From assembly GCF_030695125.1 (NCBI RefSeq), contig NZ_JAUYTP010000022.1:62001-126000 (forward strand): 64,000 nucleotides of DNA, given 5' to 3'. Positions 1 through 8,788 of this stretch are shown in pieces. The DNA is from Allobosea sp. (GTDB taxonomy: Bacteria > Pseudomonadota > Alphaproteobacteria > Rhizobiales > Beijerinckiaceae). The notes under the pieces are model-generated. The model worked only from the letters and a program-made list of their open reading frames with translations, was not told the origin of the DNA and ran no database searches. The position numbers and the translations under genes are program-made. The stretch's first letter is position 1. Every line of letters starts with the position of its first letter.

Positions 1-13
1 ACGGAGGTCGGCG

Positions 14-727
14 GTGACGCTGCTTTACGGGATCGCCGCCGTTCTGCTGATCTGGTGGCTGTCGAAGCTGTTTGCGAGCACCAATCCGAAGGTGCTCGCC
101 AAGGCGCTCAAGGGCGGAGGTGGGGTGCTGTCGCTGGGCGTCGCCGCCCTGCTGATGATGCGCGGCCGCGCCGACATGGCGATCTTCGTCGGCGGCATCG
201 GCGCCTGGCTGCTCGGCTGGAGCGCGACCGGGCCCGGCGGCATCCGCTTTCCCTGGGGGGCGTCCTCGACCGAGACGCCTGGGGCGCGCTCGCGCGTCGC
301 CTCGCAGCTGCTGGCGATGGAACTCGATCATGACAGCGGCGGCATGACCGGGACGGTCAGCGCCGGCCGCTTCGCCGGCCGCAGCCTCGATGATCTGACG
401 CTGGCGGAGATTGCCGATCTGATGCGCGAATGCCTCGCGCAGGATCCCGAGGGCGCCCGCCTGCTAGAGGCTTATCTCGACCGCCGGTCGCCCGGCTGGC
501 GTGAAGACGCTGATCGTCACCGCGACGCGGGGCAGGGCCGCGCGACGGGCTCGGGCGCGATGTCGCATCAGGAGGCCTACGAGATCCTGGGGCTTCAGCC
601 TGGGGCGGGAGAGGAGGCGGTCCGCGAGGCCCATCGCGCCCTGATGAAGCGCATCCACCCGGATGCCGGGGGCACCAGCGGACTTGCCGCCCGCGTCAAC
701 CAGGCCAAGGACGTCCTTCTGAAGTGA
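14..727 (+). CDS. J-domain membrane protein (DnaJ-like)
   Basis: 237 aa. The N-terminus has hydrophobic segments (about residues 3-20 and 40-70), consistent with membrane anchoring. The last ~55 residues form a J domain with the HPD signature (IHPDAGG), the motif by which DnaJ proteins stimulate Hsp70 ATPase. A C-terminal J domain on a membrane-anchored protein resembles TIM14/DjlA-type co-chaperones in architecture, and recruitment of DnaK to the inner membrane is inferred. The start is GTG, preceded by GGAGG at 3-7 with six bases between. The gene converges with the D,D-carboxypeptidase downstream. Confidence 0.8.
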   Translation: MTLLYGIAAVLLIWWLSKLFASTNPKVLAKALKGGGGVLSLGVAALLMMRGRADMAIFVGGIGAWLLGWSATGPGGIRFPWGASSTETPGARSRVASQLLAMELDHDSGGMTGTVSAGRFAGRSLDDLTLAEIADLMRECLAQDPEGARLLEAYLDRRSPGWREDADRHRDAGQGRATGSGAMSHQEAYEILGLQPGAGEEAVREAHRALMKRIHPDAGGTSGLAARVNQAKDVLLK

Positions 728-790
728 GCCGCCGGCGGGAAACAGGGATGAGGTCTGGTACGACATGTCAGCGATCCTTGTCCTTGTCCG

Positions 791-2470
791 TCAGCCGCGG
801 GCGGCGAAGCAGGCGAAGCCGTCGCGCTTGAGCCTGGCGCAGGCCCGCTCGGCATCCTTGGAGTCGTCGAAGCCGGCGAAGCGGGCGCGGAACAGCGTCG
901 TGCCGCCCTTTTCGACCTTTTCCGTCAGCGGCGTTGCGTCGGCGAGGGGGCCCGCCGCCTTGGTCCGGGCCCGGGCCAGGATGTCCCTGGCCTTGGCCTC
1001 GTCGTCGGTGGCGCCGAGCTGAATGATCCACTTGCCGGCCGTGGCGACGACGGGGCGGCTCTCGCTGGTCCTGGCCGGCTCGGCGGCCTTCTCGGCCACC
1101 TTGGCGAGCGTGGTCACGCCAGCGTCCGGGGCGGGCGGGACGTGAACCGCTGCGACCTTGACGGGCTGGGCGGCCTCAGGCTCGGCCACCTTCGCGATCG
1201 AGGAGGTGACGTCGACATTCGCCGGCGGCCGCAGGATCTTGCCGTCGGCGGCGGGGGCGCCGATCGACCAGCGCATGGCGGGCGGCGTCGTTGTCGCGGC
1301 GACCGGGCGCATGCCGGAGAGCTGCAGCTGCTGCGCACCGGCGCTGACCGGACGCGGCGGGGCGATCGGGGTGGTGGTCGGCACCGGAGCGTAGGCGCGG
1401 GCGGCGGCGGGGAGCGGCGCCTGCGTTTCGACGCGCGGACGCGGCACCGGCAGCGGGGCAGGCTCGGCGACGGCGGCGGCCACGACCGGCGCGGCCGGGC
1501 GCGGACGCTCCTGGATGCGCTCGGGTGCCCGCTCGGGAGCGCGCTCCTCGGCCTCGGGCGCCTCGGCGACGAGGGTCGAGGCGCGGCCGCTGGTCGCGGC
1601 CCTGGGCAGCGTCGCGACGACGAGATCGGCCATGATCTTGTCGCGCGAGGCGCCGGAGCGGCCGCCCAGCACCACCGAGACGACATGGCGGCCGTCGGCC
1701 TTGGCCGAGGTCATCAGGTTGAAGCCCGAGAGGCGGGTGTAGCCGGTCTTGATCCCGTCCACGCCTTCGATGCGGCCGAGCAGCTTGTTGTGGTTGCGAT
1801 AGGCGCCGCCGGCGTAGTTGAACACGCGGGTCGAGAACATCGGGTAGTAGCGCGGGAAACGCTCCTGGATGGCGCGGGCGAGGATCGTCAGATCGCGCGC
1901 CGTGGTCATGTTCGGCGGGCTGTGAGGCAGGCCGTGGGGGTTGTAGAAGGTCGTGCGGCCCATGCCGAGCGAGCGGGCCCGCGCCGTCATCATGCGGGCG
2001 AACTCATCCTCCGAGCCGCCGACATTCTCGGCGACCGTCATGGCCACGTCATTGGCCGATTTGGTGATCAGCGCGAGGATGGCGTCGCGGACGGTGATGG
2101 TCTCGCCGGGGGCGAAGCCGATCTTGGAGGGCTCCTGGCGGGCGGCATGGGCCGAAACCGTCAGCTCCGAATTCATGTTGAAGCGGCCGCGCTCCATCTG
2201 CTCGAACAGCACATAGAGCGTCATGACCTTGGTGATCGAGGCGGGGATGCGGGGCGCATCCTCGTTGACCGCATGCAAGGTCCGGCCCGTTCTGGCGTCG
2301 ACGACCATCGCTGCATAGGGCGGGGCATAGCCGCCGCCGGCCGGGCGCTTCTTCTTGCGCGCCGCCTCGGCAGGCGAGGCGACCGCCGCAACCGCGACTG
2401 CCACGATGCCGATCATTGCCACGAGCGCGCGAGAGCGCACGCGCCTGGACACAACGCAACCAAAAGCCAT
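791..2470 (-). CDS. D-alanyl-D-alanine carboxypeptidase (peptidase S11) with C-terminal SPOR domain
   Basis: 559 aa. This is a periplasmic penicillin-binding protein that trims the terminal D-Ala from peptidoglycan pentapeptides. An N-terminal signal peptide ends near SPAEAA. The three S11 active-site motifs are visible: SxxK as SITK, SxN as SAN, and KTG as IKTGYT. A long Pro/Ala/Glu-rich linker leads to a C-terminal SPOR domain (GKWIIQLGA...), which in this family binds denuded glycan at division septa. ATG at 2470 is preferred over a GTG six bases upstream because GAGG lies seven bases before the ATG. The fusion to SPOR suggests septum-targeted wall trimming. Confidence 0.9.
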   Translation of the reverse strand: MAFGCVVSRRVRSRALVAMIGIVAVAVAAVASPAEAARKKKRPAGGGYAPPYAAMVVDARTGRTLHAVNEDAPRIPASITKVMTLYVLFEQMERGRFNMNSELTVSAHAARQEPSKIGFAPGETITVRDAILALITKSANDVAMTVAENVGGSEDEFARMMTARARSLGMGRTTFYNPHGLPHSPPNMTTARDLTILARAIQERFPRYYPMFSTRVFNYAGGAYRNHNKLLGRIEGVDGIKTGYTRLSGFNLMTSAKADGRHVVSVVLGGRSGASRDKIMADLVVATLPRAATSGRASTLVAEAPEAEERAPERAPERIQERPRPAAPVVAAAVAEPAPLPVPRPRVETQAPLPAAARAYAPVPTTTPIAPPRPVSAGAQQLQLSGMRPVAATTTPPAMRWSIGAPAADGKILRPPANVDVTSSIAKVAEPEAAQPVKVAAVHVPPAPDAGVTTLAKVAEKAAEPARTSESRPVVATAGKWIIQLGATDDEAKARDILARARTKAAGPLADATPLTEKVEKGGTTLFRARFAGFDDSKDAERACARLKRDGFACFAARG

Positions 2471-2777
2471 GAACACGCCTCAACTCGTACTGTCGCCCCG
2501 ATCCCGGATCCGCGCCTTGCGGCGTGGCATATGGGACACAGTTTTGGAGGTTAGGCGGGTGCGGTTACGGAGCCGTTAAAAAGCGAACGATCTCGCCGTC
2601 TGCCGTAGCGGCAGCGTGATGCGTTTGGCGCATTGCAGCATCGCCTTGACATTCATGTTGCGCTGCACAATATCAGTGGCGTCCCGGTGGTGAACGCTTT
2701 TCATCTGACCCAGGGGCGCCAAACCCGGGCCTTCAGGCTCGTCAGCAAGAGGCGGCATCCGTGCCGAGGGAAGAAAC
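2471..2777. other. Intergenic region between divergent carboxypeptidase and phasin genes
   Basis: About 300 bases without a credible gene. It must contain the promoters of both divergent genes. The only specific element seen is a sigma-70-like promoter facing the phasin gene (separate entry). Short reading frames here are GC-driven shadows. Confidence 0.6.
2646..2674 (+). promoter_or_regulatory. Candidate sigma-70 promoter for the phasin gene
   Basis: A perfect -35 hexamer TTGACA (2646-2651) is followed after 17 bases by AATATC (2669-2674), a weak -10. It would leave a leader of about 100 bases before the phasin start. It was judged by eye only. Confidence 0.4.
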
Positions 2778-3119
2778 ATGATCCAGCAGTTCGAAACCAT
2801 CCAGAAGGCTTCCAAGGACAACGTCGATGCGGCCCTGAAGGCTTTCGGCGCGACCTCCAAGAGCGTCCAGACCATCGCCGTCGAGGCGACCGACTACGCC
2901 AAGAAGTCGTTCGAGACCGGCACCGCTGCGCTCGAGAAGCTCGCCGCCGTCAAGACCATCGACAAGGCCATCGAGATCCAGACCGACTACGTCAAGACCG
3001 CCTTCGAGGGCGCCGTCGCCCAGATGACGAAGATGGGCGAGCTCTACACCGCCCTGGCCAAGGACGCTTACAAGCCGTTCGAAGGCATCGTCGCCAAGGG
3101 CGTCCCGGCCGCCAAGTGA
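2778..3119 (+). CDS. Phasin family protein
   Basis: 113 aa, all-helical and low in Cys/Trp. It has the phasin pattern of amphipathic helices (EAFGATSKS-like and ATDYAKKSFE segments). Phasins coat polyhydroxyalkanoate granules or act as stress-related helical proteins. There is no signal peptide. ATG follows a GAAGAAAC leader. It is a single-gene unit: a candidate promoter lies upstream and a strong terminator (3170-3197) lies downstream. No PHA synthase is nearby, so a granule role is family-based only. Confidence 0.85.
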   Translation: MIQQFETIQKASKDNVDAALKAFGATSKSVQTIAVEATDYAKKSFETGTAALEKLAAVKTIDKAIEIQTDYVKTAFEGAVAQMTKMGELYTALAKDAYKPFEGIVAKGVPAAK

Positions 3120-3169
3120 GCTGAGCCCGCGCCGCTGACGCGGCGCGCAGGTTCGCTGACACGCTATCA

Positions 3170-3197
3170 AACCCGGCCGCGAGGCCGGGTTTTTCTT
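3170..3197 (+). terminator. Rho-independent terminator after phasin
   Basis: A GC-rich stem (ACCCGGCC / GGCCGGGT, loop GCGA) is followed by TTTTCTTT, 51 bases after the phasin stop codon. Confidence 0.85.
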
Positions 3198-3333
3198 TGC
3201 CCGACTCGGGCCCTGATGCTGCGCTGCAGCAGCTGGAAGCCTCTTTGAACCGATTGAAAACTGGCGCGAGGAAGCGCATGTCTTGGGCATCGCCGCGGTG
3301 GGCCGTGGCTTGCTAGCCAGTGGTTCTCATCCG

Positions 3334-4863
3334 ATGCTCGACAAAGCCATCCCGCCGCGCACCCTCAGGCTGAACGCGATCGACAATGTCGCCGTCGCCG
3401 TCGATCCGATCGATCTCGGCGTGACGGCCGCCGGGGTGACGGCGCTGAAGCGGATTCCGCGCGGCCACAAGCTGGCGCTGAGCGCCATCGCCACCGGCGA
3501 GCCGATCCGCAAGTTCGGCCAGATCATCGGCTTCGCCACTGTCGACATTCCGCCCGGCGAATGGGTTCACGAGCACAACACCGGCTTCCACGCGTTCGAG
3601 CGCGACTATGCCTTCTGCGCCGAGGCCAAGCCCGAATTCGTGCTGCCGGTGGAGCAGCAGGCGACTTTCGAAGGCTTCCGCCGCGCCAATGGCAAGGCCG
3701 GCACGCGCAACTATGTGGGCATCCTGACCTCGGTGAACTGCTCGGCCTCGGCCGCCCGCTTCATGGCCGAGGAGGTCAAGCGCTCCGGGCTGCTCGCCGA
3801 TTATCCGAATGTCGACGGCGTCATCGCGCTGACCCACGGCACGGGCTGCGGCATCGACTACAATGGCGAGAGCTTCGAGGTGCTGAAGCGCACCACCTGG
3901 GGCTATGCCTGCAACCCGAACATGGCTGCGGTTCTCGTGGTCGGTCTCGGCTGCGAGGGTTTTCAGATCAAGCGGATGAAGGACGCCTATGGCGTCGAGG
4001 AGAGCGACGTCTTCCGCACGCTGACGATTCAGGAGACCGGCGGCACCCGCAAGGCGGTCGCCGCGGGAATCGAGGCGCTCAAGGTGATGCTGCCGATCGC
4101 CAACCGCGCGCGGCGCGAGACCGTGCCGGCGTCCGAGTTGATGCTGGCCCTGCAGTGCGGCGGCTCGGACGGCTATTCCGGCATCACCGCCAACCCGGCG
4201 CTGGGCAAGGCGGTCGACATCCTGGTCGAGCATGGCGGCACGGCCATCCTCTCCGAGACGCCGGAGATCTACGGCGCCGAGCATCTGCTCACCCGTCGCG
4301 CCGCCAACCGCGAGACCGGCGAGAAGCTCGTCGGCATCATCAAGTGGTGGGAGGACTACACGGCGCGCGCCCGCATGGACATGAACAACAATCCCTCGCC
4401 TGGCAACAAGGCGGGCGGGTTGACGACCATCCTGGAGAAGTCGCTGGGCGCCGCCGCCAAGGGCGGCACCAAGACGCTGGCCGCCGTCTACCACTATGCC
4501 GAGCCGGTGCGCTCCAAGGGCTTCGTCTACATGGACACGCCCGGCTACGATCCCGTCTCGGCGACGGGTCAGGTGGCAGGCGGGGCCAACATCCTCGCCT
4601 TCACGACCGGGCGCGGCTCCGCCTATGGCTGCAAGCCGACGCCCTCGATCAAGCTCGCCACCAACACGCCGATGTATCTCAAGCAGACCGACGACATGGA
4701 CATCAATTGCGGCGATGTCCTCGACGGCGTGACGCTGGAGGAGAAGGGCCAGGAGATTTTCGACTATCTGCTGAAGGTCGCCTCGGGCGAGAAGTCCAAG
4801 TCCGAGGAGATGGGCTATGGCGACGCCGAATTCGTGCCTTGGCAGATCGGCGCGACGATGTGA
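3334..4863 (+). CDS. UxaA-family dehydratase (altronate/galactarate dehydratase type)
   Basis: 509 aa. The family dehydrates sugar acids (D-altronate in UxaA, D-galactarate in GarD) using iron. The N-terminal SAF-like segment runs from about residue 10 to 85, with GHKLAL and HEHNT. The catalytic part follows, with the family signatures THGTGCG, GLGCEG, LQCGGSDGYSGITANP, NPSPGNKAGG and FTTGRGSAYG. The ending (VASGEKSKSEE) resembles GarD more than UxaA, so the substrate is left open. An in-frame TTG at 3283 would add 17 residues. ATG at 3334 fits the family N-terminus, though no good ribosome site is visible for either. There are no sugar-acid catabolic neighbours. Confidence 0.85.
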   Translation: MLDKAIPPRTLRLNAIDNVAVAVDPIDLGVTAAGVTALKRIPRGHKLALSAIATGEPIRKFGQIIGFATVDIPPGEWVHEHNTGFHAFERDYAFCAEAKPEFVLPVEQQATFEGFRRANGKAGTRNYVGILTSVNCSASAARFMAEEVKRSGLLADYPNVDGVIALTHGTGCGIDYNGESFEVLKRTTWGYACNPNMAAVLVVGLGCEGFQIKRMKDAYGVEESDVFRTLTIQETGGTRKAVAAGIEALKVMLPIANRARRETVPASELMLALQCGGSDGYSGITANPALGKAVDILVEHGGTAILSETPEIYGAEHLLTRRAANRETGEKLVGIIKWWEDYTARARMDMNNNPSPGNKAGGLTTILEKSLGAAAKGGTKTLAAVYHYAEPVRSKGFVYMDTPGYDPVSATGQVAGGANILAFTTGRGSAYGCKPTPSIKLATNTPMYLKQTDDMDINCGDVLDGVTLEEKGQEIFDYLLKVASGEKSKSEEMGYGDAEFVPWQIGATM

Positions 4864-4923
4864 GCGCCGGAACCGGGGCGCTGGTTTGGGCGTTCCCTCC
4901 CATCAAATGGGAAAAGGGATGCC

Positions 4924-5292
4924 ATGACCCGTCACGCGCTCACCACCGCCGTTCTCGCGGCCTTTCTGCTCGTTGCAGGGCCCGCGATCGCCACACCGGT
5001 TTCGGCCCCGGCCGCCTCGACCGGTCTTCTCGGCGCGGCTCAGCCCCTCGATATCGAGACTGTTCAGGTCCGTGGCAATGAGCCTCAATATCGGGGAAAC
5101 CGGCAGTTTCGTGGCAACCAGCAGTATCGCCGCGGTGGTCCCGGTGTTCGGCGCTACGGGCCGCGCCCGCGCTATGCGCCCGGCGCCCGCTTTCGCTCCG
5201 CCCCTCCCGGCTATCGCCGTTACGGCGCACGGCCCGGGAACTGGCGCACCCGCGGCTGCGTCACCGTCGGGGCGATCTGGTTCTGCCCGTGA
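4924..5292 (+). CDS. Small secreted Arg/Gly/Tyr-rich protein, unknown function
   Basis: 122 aa. An N-terminal signal peptide (ALTTAVLAAFLLVAGPAIA) precedes a low-complexity basic region rich in Arg, Gly, Tyr, Gln and Asn. The C-terminus contains two cysteines (RGCVTVGAIWFCP). Similar Arg/Tyr/Gly-rich exported proteins are common in Hyphomicrobiales, but I cannot name a function. A terminator follows at 5321-5347, so it ends a transcription unit. It may be co-transcribed with the UxaA-type gene 60 bases upstream. Confidence 0.7.
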   Translation: MTRHALTTAVLAAFLLVAGPAIATPVSAPAASTGLLGAAQPLDIETVQVRGNEPQYRGNRQFRGNQQYRRGGPGVRRYGPRPRYAPGARFRSAPPGYRRYGARPGNWRTRGCVTVGAIWFCP

Positions 5293-5320
5293 TCGATCAC
5301 GCACCATCGACGATACGGAA

Positions 5321-5347
5321 AGCCGGGCTCGCGCCCGGCTTTTTTAT
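5321..5347 (+). terminator. Rho-independent terminator after small secreted protein
   Basis: Stem AGCCGGGC / GCCCGGCT with loop TCGC, followed by TTTTTATT. It lies 28 bases past the stop codon. Confidence 0.85.
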
Positions 5348-5448
5348 TCGAGATCGTGAACCCCGACGCAGGCTGAAATGACGATGTAACGGAGCCGCGC
5401 CAATAGCCAGCGCGCCGGCTTGTTCTCGTCCTTCGCCTGAGGTTCGTT

Positions 5449-5841
5449 ATGAAGACCCTTCTGCTCGTCACGGTTCCGCGCGTCTTGCTGGGGCTGCTCT
5501 TCCTCGTCTCCGCCGTCGACGGCTTCTGGTGGCTGGCCACCGGCACGCATCTGATCCATCCGCCGACCAGCAGCCGCGGTGTCGCCTTCGAGCAGACGCT
5601 GCAGGCCTCCGGCTTCGTCTGGCCACTGCTGAAGACGGTCAACCTCGTCGGCGCGTTGAGCCTGCTGGGCAATATCGCGCCGGCGCTCGGGCTCGCGCTG
5701 ATCGCGCCGGTGATGGCGGTGATCGTGCTGTTCCACCTGGTGCTCAATCCGCAAGGACTGCCTGTCGCGGTGATCCTGGTGGCGCTGGGATCGCTGCTGG
5801 TCTGGGCGTATCGGGATCGCTATGCGGCGCTGCTGCGGTAG
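5449..5841 (+). CDS. DoxX-like small integral membrane protein
   Basis: 130 aa with about four transmembrane segments. The first is MKTLLLVTVPRVLLGLLFLV, followed by SAVDGF. The pattern resembles the DoxX/DoxX-like family of small inner-membrane proteins of uncertain role. It stands alone, with a terminator upstream and a type A repeat downstream. The start ATG follows GAGGTTCGTT. Confidence 0.65.
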   Translation: MKTLLLVTVPRVLLGLLFLVSAVDGFWWLATGTHLIHPPTSSRGVAFEQTLQASGFVWPLLKTVNLVGALSLLGNIAPALGLALIAPVMAVIVLFHLVLNPQGLPVAVILVALGSLLVWAYRDRYAALLR

Positions 5842-5850
5842 CGGTCGCGC

Positions 5851-5980
5851 GTCATTCTCGGGCGCAGCCCTCGGGTCCGATCTTCGATCGGCCCAAGGAT
5901 AAACGCCGCGAAGACCCGAGAATCTCAGGACGAGAATGGGCGGGTTTCCGTGATGCTCGGGTCAAGCCCGAGCATGACGC
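5851..5980. repeat. Intergenic palindromic repeat, family A (copy 1)
   Basis: It opens with GTCATTCTCGGG and closes with CTCGGGTCAAGCCCGAGCATGAC, listed here as the palindrome CTCGGG-TCAAG-CCCGAG. Internal pieces include GACCCGAGAAT. It lies between the convergent DoxX-like and aminotransferase genes and ends at the latter's stop. The same modules recur at 11403, 24033, 29321 and 35054. Confidence 0.8.
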
Positions 5981-5986
5981 GTCACG

Positions 5987-7171
5987 TCACAGCGTAAACC
6001 CGCGCAGCCGCTCGCTCAGCGCGCCGATCCGGTCGGCGGCGACATTGGCGATGGCGATGCGCAAATGCCGCTCCTGGCCCGGGCCGAAATAGGGGCCGGG
6101 CAAGGCGAGCACGCCGCGCTCCTGCACCAAAGCGCGCACCACATCCGCCGCCGGTACACCGGGGAAGGGGTGCGCGACATAGGCGAAATAGGCGCCGGCC
6201 GCGAGCACGCGCCAGTCATTGAGCGGGGCCATCGCCTCGCGGAACAGCGCGGCGCGGGCGTTGATCTCGGCCCGGTTGGCCTCGCGCCAGTCGCGGATGC
6301 CGTCGATGCCCCAGGTCACGGCCGTCTGGCCGGCCCGCACCGGACTGATCTGGACACAGTCGAGCACCTTGGCGATCTCGGCCATCACGGCTTCGCCGGC
6401 CGTGATCGCGCCCAGCCGCCAGCCCGGCACAGCATAGGCCTTGGAGAAGCTGTAGAGGCCGATGACGGAGTCCTGCCAGGGCGTTGCGGCGAAGACCTCA
6501 TGCGGGGCCGCAGCGCCGGCAGGCAGGAAATCACGATAGGTCTCGTCGAGCACCAGCCAGAGACCGCGCCGCGCGCACAGCTCCGCGAAGGCGGCGATGG
6601 TGGCGGGCGGATAGATCGCGCCCGTCGGATTGTTGGGTGTCACCAGCACGATGGCGCGCGTGCCGGTGTCGATCAGCGCCTCCGCCGCGGCGACATCGGG
6701 CACGAAGCCGGCCGCCGGATCGCAGGGCAGCGGCCGTGCCTCGATGCCGAGCATGCGCAGCGTCATCTCGTGGTTGAAGTACCAGGGCGCCGGCAGCAGC
6801 ACGTTCTGGCCAGCCCGCGCCACTGCCATCATCGTCATGACGAAGGCCTGGTTGCAGCCCGAGGTGATCGCGACCTCGCCCGCCTTGAAGGGGGCACCGT
6901 AGACCCGGGCGATTTCGGCCGCATAGGCCTCGCGCAGGGGCATGTCGCCGGTGATCGGGCCGTAGCGCGTGGCGTCGGGAGAGGCGGCGGCCTGCGCCAG
7001 CCGCTCCAGCAGCGCGGCTGGCGGGGGCGAGCCCGGCACGGCCTGCGAGAGGTCAACCAGCGGGCCGCTGCGCCCGTCATAGGCGCGCGCCCAGGCTTGC
7101 GCCTGCGGGATCGGCGGCGTGGCGGTGTCGAGGAGATCGGGGTTCAGGGCGGCGTGAGACGGGGCAAGCAT
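5987..7171 (-). CDS. PLP-dependent aminotransferase, class I/II fold
   Basis: 394 aa, the full length for fold-type I aminotransferases (AspC/AlaT-like). Seen: TSGCNQAF at the cofactor phosphate region, VTPNNPTGAIYP, the DETYRDF acidic motif holding the pyridine ring, the Schiff-base lysine in YSFSKAYAVPG, and the C-terminal HLRIAIAN substrate-arginine segment. The substrate cannot be told from sequence alone. It is monocistronic, with a repeat on each flank. Confidence 0.88.
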   Translation of the reverse strand: MLAPSHAALNPDLLDTATPPIPQAQAWARAYDGRSGPLVDLSQAVPGSPPPAALLERLAQAAASPDATRYGPITGDMPLREAYAAEIARVYGAPFKAGEVAITSGCNQAFVMTMMAVARAGQNVLLPAPWYFNHEMTLRMLGIEARPLPCDPAAGFVPDVAAAEALIDTGTRAIVLVTPNNPTGAIYPPATIAAFAELCARRGLWLVLDETYRDFLPAGAAAPHEVFAATPWQDSVIGLYSFSKAYAVPGWRLGAITAGEAVMAEIAKVLDCVQISPVRAGQTAVTWGIDGIRDWREANRAEINARAALFREAMAPLNDWRVLAAGAYFAYVAHPFPGVPAADVVRALVQERGVLALPGPYFGPGQERHLRIAIANVAADRIGALSERLRGFTL

Positions 7172-7253
7172 GGTGCGCAGCTTTGGGACGCGGGTGGGCC
7201 TTCGTCAATCGGCGCGGGCAAGCTCCTCACAGCACAGCGCCCTATCCCGCAAG

Positions 7254-7368
7254 CCTCATCCTGAGGAGCGATCTGAAAGATCGCGTCTCGAAGGATCGTT
7301 CAGGAGGTGCCGGCGCCAGGCTGGAGCATCCTTCGAGACGCCGCGTATCGCGGCTCTTCAGGATGAGG
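7254..7368. repeat. Intergenic palindromic repeat, family C (copy 1)
   Basis: CATCCTGAGGAG opens it and CTTCAGGATGAGG closes it. The inner inverted pair is CGTCTCGAAGGATC against GCATCCTTCGAGACG. It sits between the divergent aminotransferase and sirtuin genes. Further copies lie at 19332 and 54658. Confidence 0.8.
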
Positions 7369-7448
7369 GCGTCGAATGCGATGAAAAGACGCTGCCCGGA
7401 CTGTGGCTGCATCTTATATCCTCTTGATAACGGAGAGGGACGACCTGG

Positions 7449-8195
7449 ATGCCAGACGACGCCATCGAGGCGCTGCACGACCTGCTCGACCGGGCCGGCA
7501 GCATCGTCGCCTTCACCGGTGCCGGCATCTCGACCGAATCGGGCGTGCCGGATTTCCGCACGCCCGGCTCGCCCTGGATGGTCAACAAGCCGATCCCCTT
7601 CGAGGCCTTCGTCAGGAGCCGGGAGGCGCGCATCGAGGCGTGGCGGCGGAAATTCGCGATGGACGATCATTACGCGGACGCTGTGCCGAACATCGGGCAT
7701 CGGGCTCTGGCCCGATTGGTCGGGGAGGGCCGCTCGCCCGCTATCATCACCCAGAACATCGACGGTCTGCACCAGGCCTCGGGCGTGCCCGACGACCGCG
7801 TCATTGAGCTGCATGGCAACGGCACCTATGCGACCTGCCTGACCTGCGGCTGGCGGCACGAACTGGCGGCGATCCGGCCCGTCTTCGAGGCCACCGGCGA
7901 ACCGCCCGACTGCCTGATCTGCGCCGGGCCGGTGAAATCCGCCACGGTCTCCTTCGGCCAAGCGATGCCGCAGGACAAGATGAGCCGGGCCCAGCAACTG
8001 GCGCTGGAGGCTGAGCTTTTCCTGGTCGTCGGCTCGTCGCTCGTGGTCTATCCGGCGGCGACGCTGCCGATCATCGCCAAGAAGCAGGGCGCGCGGCTGG
8101 TCATCGTCAACCGCGAGCCAACCGAACTCGACGCCATCGCGGATCTCGTCGTGCGGGCCGAGATCCGGGCGGTGCTGGGGCGGTTGGCGGGCTGA
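7449..8195 (+). CDS. cobB: NAD-dependent protein deacylase (sirtuin, Sir2/CobB)
   Basis: 248 aa, within the usual range for bacterial sirtuins. It removes acyl groups from lysines using NAD. Seen: the NAD-binding GAGISTESGVPDFR motif, TQNIDGLHQ, the catalytic His in ELHGN, and zinc-binding pairs CLTC and CLIC. The C-terminal Rossmann part has VVGSSLVVYPA and IVNREPT. The class is not certain; no Y/R pair typical of the desuccinylase CobB/SIRT5 group was verified. ATG follows GGAGAGGG. Confidence 0.9.
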   Translation: MPDDAIEALHDLLDRAGSIVAFTGAGISTESGVPDFRTPGSPWMVNKPIPFEAFVRSREARIEAWRRKFAMDDHYADAVPNIGHRALARLVGEGRSPAIITQNIDGLHQASGVPDDRVIELHGNGTYATCLTCGWRHELAAIRPVFEATGEPPDCLICAGPVKSATVSFGQAMPQDKMSRAQQLALEAELFLVVGSSLVVYPAATLPIIAKKQGARLVIVNREPTELDAIADLVVRAEIRAVLGRLAG

Positions 8196-8310
8196 AGCCC
8201 CTGCGACGTTTGCGACCGGACGCCGCAAGAGGGCTTGAGGCTGCGGCAAAACAGGCTATGGGGCAGGGCGCCCGCCGCCCTCTTGTCCGCATCCCCGTCG
8301 AAGGCTAGCC

Positions 8311-8766
8311 ATGTCCAGCGAGAAAACCATTCCGCCCGCCGCTCTGGCGCTCGGTGTCGCCGGCATCATCCCGTTCCTGGCCTGCACCGTCGGAATCCTG
8401 GCCGGGCTGACGCTGCCGGTGCTCGGCGGCGGTGGCCGGCTGACGCAGGCCCTGATCGTCTACGGCGTCGCGATCCTGTCCTTCCTCGGGGGCGTGCGCT
8501 GGGGGATCGCGATCGGCTATGAGAACGAGGCCGTGCAGCGGCGGGATTTCATCATCGCGGTGGTGCCGGCCCTGATCGGCTGGGGCGCCACGCTGCTCGC
8601 GCCCGTCGGCGCGCTATGGACCCTTTGCGCGGCCTTCATCCTGCTCGGCCTGCTGGATTTCGGCCTCTACTGCCGCGATGTCGCGCCCGAATGGTATGGC
8701 CGGCTGCGACTGGGCCTGTCGGGCGCGGTCGCCGTGCTCCTGGGCGTGGCTGCGGCTGCGGCCTGA
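8311..8766 (+). CDS. DUF3429 integral membrane protein
   Basis: 151 aa with about five hydrophobic helices. It carries the DUF3429 pattern: LGVAGIIPFLA at the N-terminus, YGVAILSFLGGVRWG in the middle, then a helix leading into LDFGLYCRD. Function is unknown in this family. It follows the sirtuin by 115 bases. Confidence 0.8.
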   Translation: MSSEKTIPPAALALGVAGIIPFLACTVGILAGLTLPVLGGGGRLTQALIVYGVAILSFLGGVRWGIAIGYENEAVQRRDFIIAVVPALIGWGATLLAPVGALWTLCAAFILLGLLDFGLYCRDVAPEWYGRLRLGLSGAVAVLLGVAAAAA

Positions 8767-8788
8767 CGGGTCCGTCGCCGAAAGGCCG

